This document shows, piece by piece, positions 63,779-64,000 of a stretch of 64,000 nt of DNA. The first letter of the stretch is position 1. Each line of letters starts with the position of its first letter. Source of the DNA: Rhizobium mayense (lineage in GTDB: Bacteria; Pseudomonadota; Alphaproteobacteria; Rhizobiales; Rhizobiaceae); NCBI RefSeq assembly GCF_030272705.1, contig NZ_JARFYM010000008.1:1-64000 (forward strand), read 5' to 3'. A program made the translations under genes and the position numbers. Below the pieces are notes generated by a model, which worked only from the letters and a program-made list of their open reading frames with translations, did no database searches and was not told the origin of the DNA.

Positions 63779-64000
63779 ATGCGGATAGGTCTTTTTGCCG
63801 TGGGTCGGTTGAAAACCGGCCCTGAGAAGGACCTTGCGGCCCGTTATCTCGACCGTTTCGCCAAGGCCGGTCCGGCCATCGGCCTGGAATTGGCGCGGAT
63901 GACCGAGGTCGCAGAAAGCCGCGCATCCAACGGCGAGACGCGTAAGCGTGAAGAGGCCGTCCTATTGCAGAAAGCGCATCCGGAAGGCGGCGTTCTCATT
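63779..64000 (+). CDS. rlmH: 23S rRNA (pseudouridine1915-N3)-methyltransferase, 5' part
   Basis: The 74 codons visible before the window edge read MRIGLFAVGRLKTGPEKDLAARYLDRFAKAG and then TEVAESRASNGETRKREEAVLLQKA, the N-terminal half of the SPOUT-class RlmH enzyme. The ATG has GGGAGCGGGA upstream. The conserved position after rsfS supports the call. The S-adenosylmethionine-binding knot lies beyond the edge. Confidence 0.93.
   Translation, partial: MRIGLFAVGRLKTGPEKDLAARYLDRFAKAGPAIGLELARMTEVAESRASNGETRKREEAVLLQKAHPEGGVLI

Overview
The window looks like a chromosomal segment of a GC-rich alphaproteobacterium of the Rhizobiaceae, most likely Rhizobium sensu lato. This rests on an RopA-type porin, a complete ndvB cyclic beta-1,2-glucan synthase with an OpgC-type modifier, a RIME-type intergenic repeat, an alpha-r14-type small RNA and the gene order rplU-rpmA-(GNATs)-obgE-proB-proA-nadD-...-rsfS-rlmH. 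Species cannot be fixed from the sequence alone.

Layout. 0-0.3 kb: tail of an IS110-type transposase and a mosaic of palindromic repeats. 0.4-11.7 kb (minus): porin, opgC and ndvB, all cell-envelope functions. 12-13.7 kb: an XRE-cupin regulator and two small genes. 13.8-20.2 kb (minus): an operon of a membrane dipeptidase followed by a five-gene peptide ABC transporter, with ATGA overlaps at its last three junctions. 20.3-23.9 kb (minus): a CUT2 sugar transporter (binding protein, double ATPase, permease). Its promoter region carries two exact GGAA-N6-TTCC palindromes, the motif reported for the inositol repressor IolR, so myo-inositol is the best guess for the substrate. 24.3-28.4 kb: a DUF1993 protein, a phosphonate-monoester-hydrolase-like sulfatase overlapping galE, a small gene and a cytochrome b561. 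28.6-38.0 kb: a surface-polysaccharide locus (TviB-type dehydrogenase, epimerase, small initiating phosphoglycosyl transferase, Wzy/WaaL-like protein, GT4 transferase, rfbBDAC for dTDP-rhamnose), ending near tRNA-Gln. 38.6-43.9 kb: an SDR remnant, an ECF sigma factor with its NrsF-type membrane anti-sigma, a TetR/monooxygenase pair with a probable operator, a PhyH-like dioxygenase and a DUF1003 membrane protein. 44.5-48.3 kb: a second polysaccharide set (Wzx-like flippase, glycosyltransferase, acyltransferase 3).

48.4-51.7 kb is the clearest accessory island. It has visibly lower GC than its surroundings. It encodes a two-gene module (an SF1/UvrD-like helicase translationally coupled to a small DUF2290-like protein), followed by a decayed 3' end of an hsdR type I restriction gene, and abuts the 3' end of tRNA-Ser(CGA). 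The pair resembles the helicase-DUF2290 anti-phage architecture and is the best candidate for an under-described system here.

51.9-64 kb is housekeeping: rplU-rpmA with a promoter and a strong terminator, two coupled GNAT acetyltransferases, an EEP-family phosphoesterase, obgE-proB-proA-nadD, then on the minus strand a small RNA with three hairpins that each show a CUCCUCCC-type anti-Shine-Dalgarno loop. Next is modABC with two ModE-type operators and a convergent short ModE lacking the molybdate-binding half, then rsfS and the start of rlmH.
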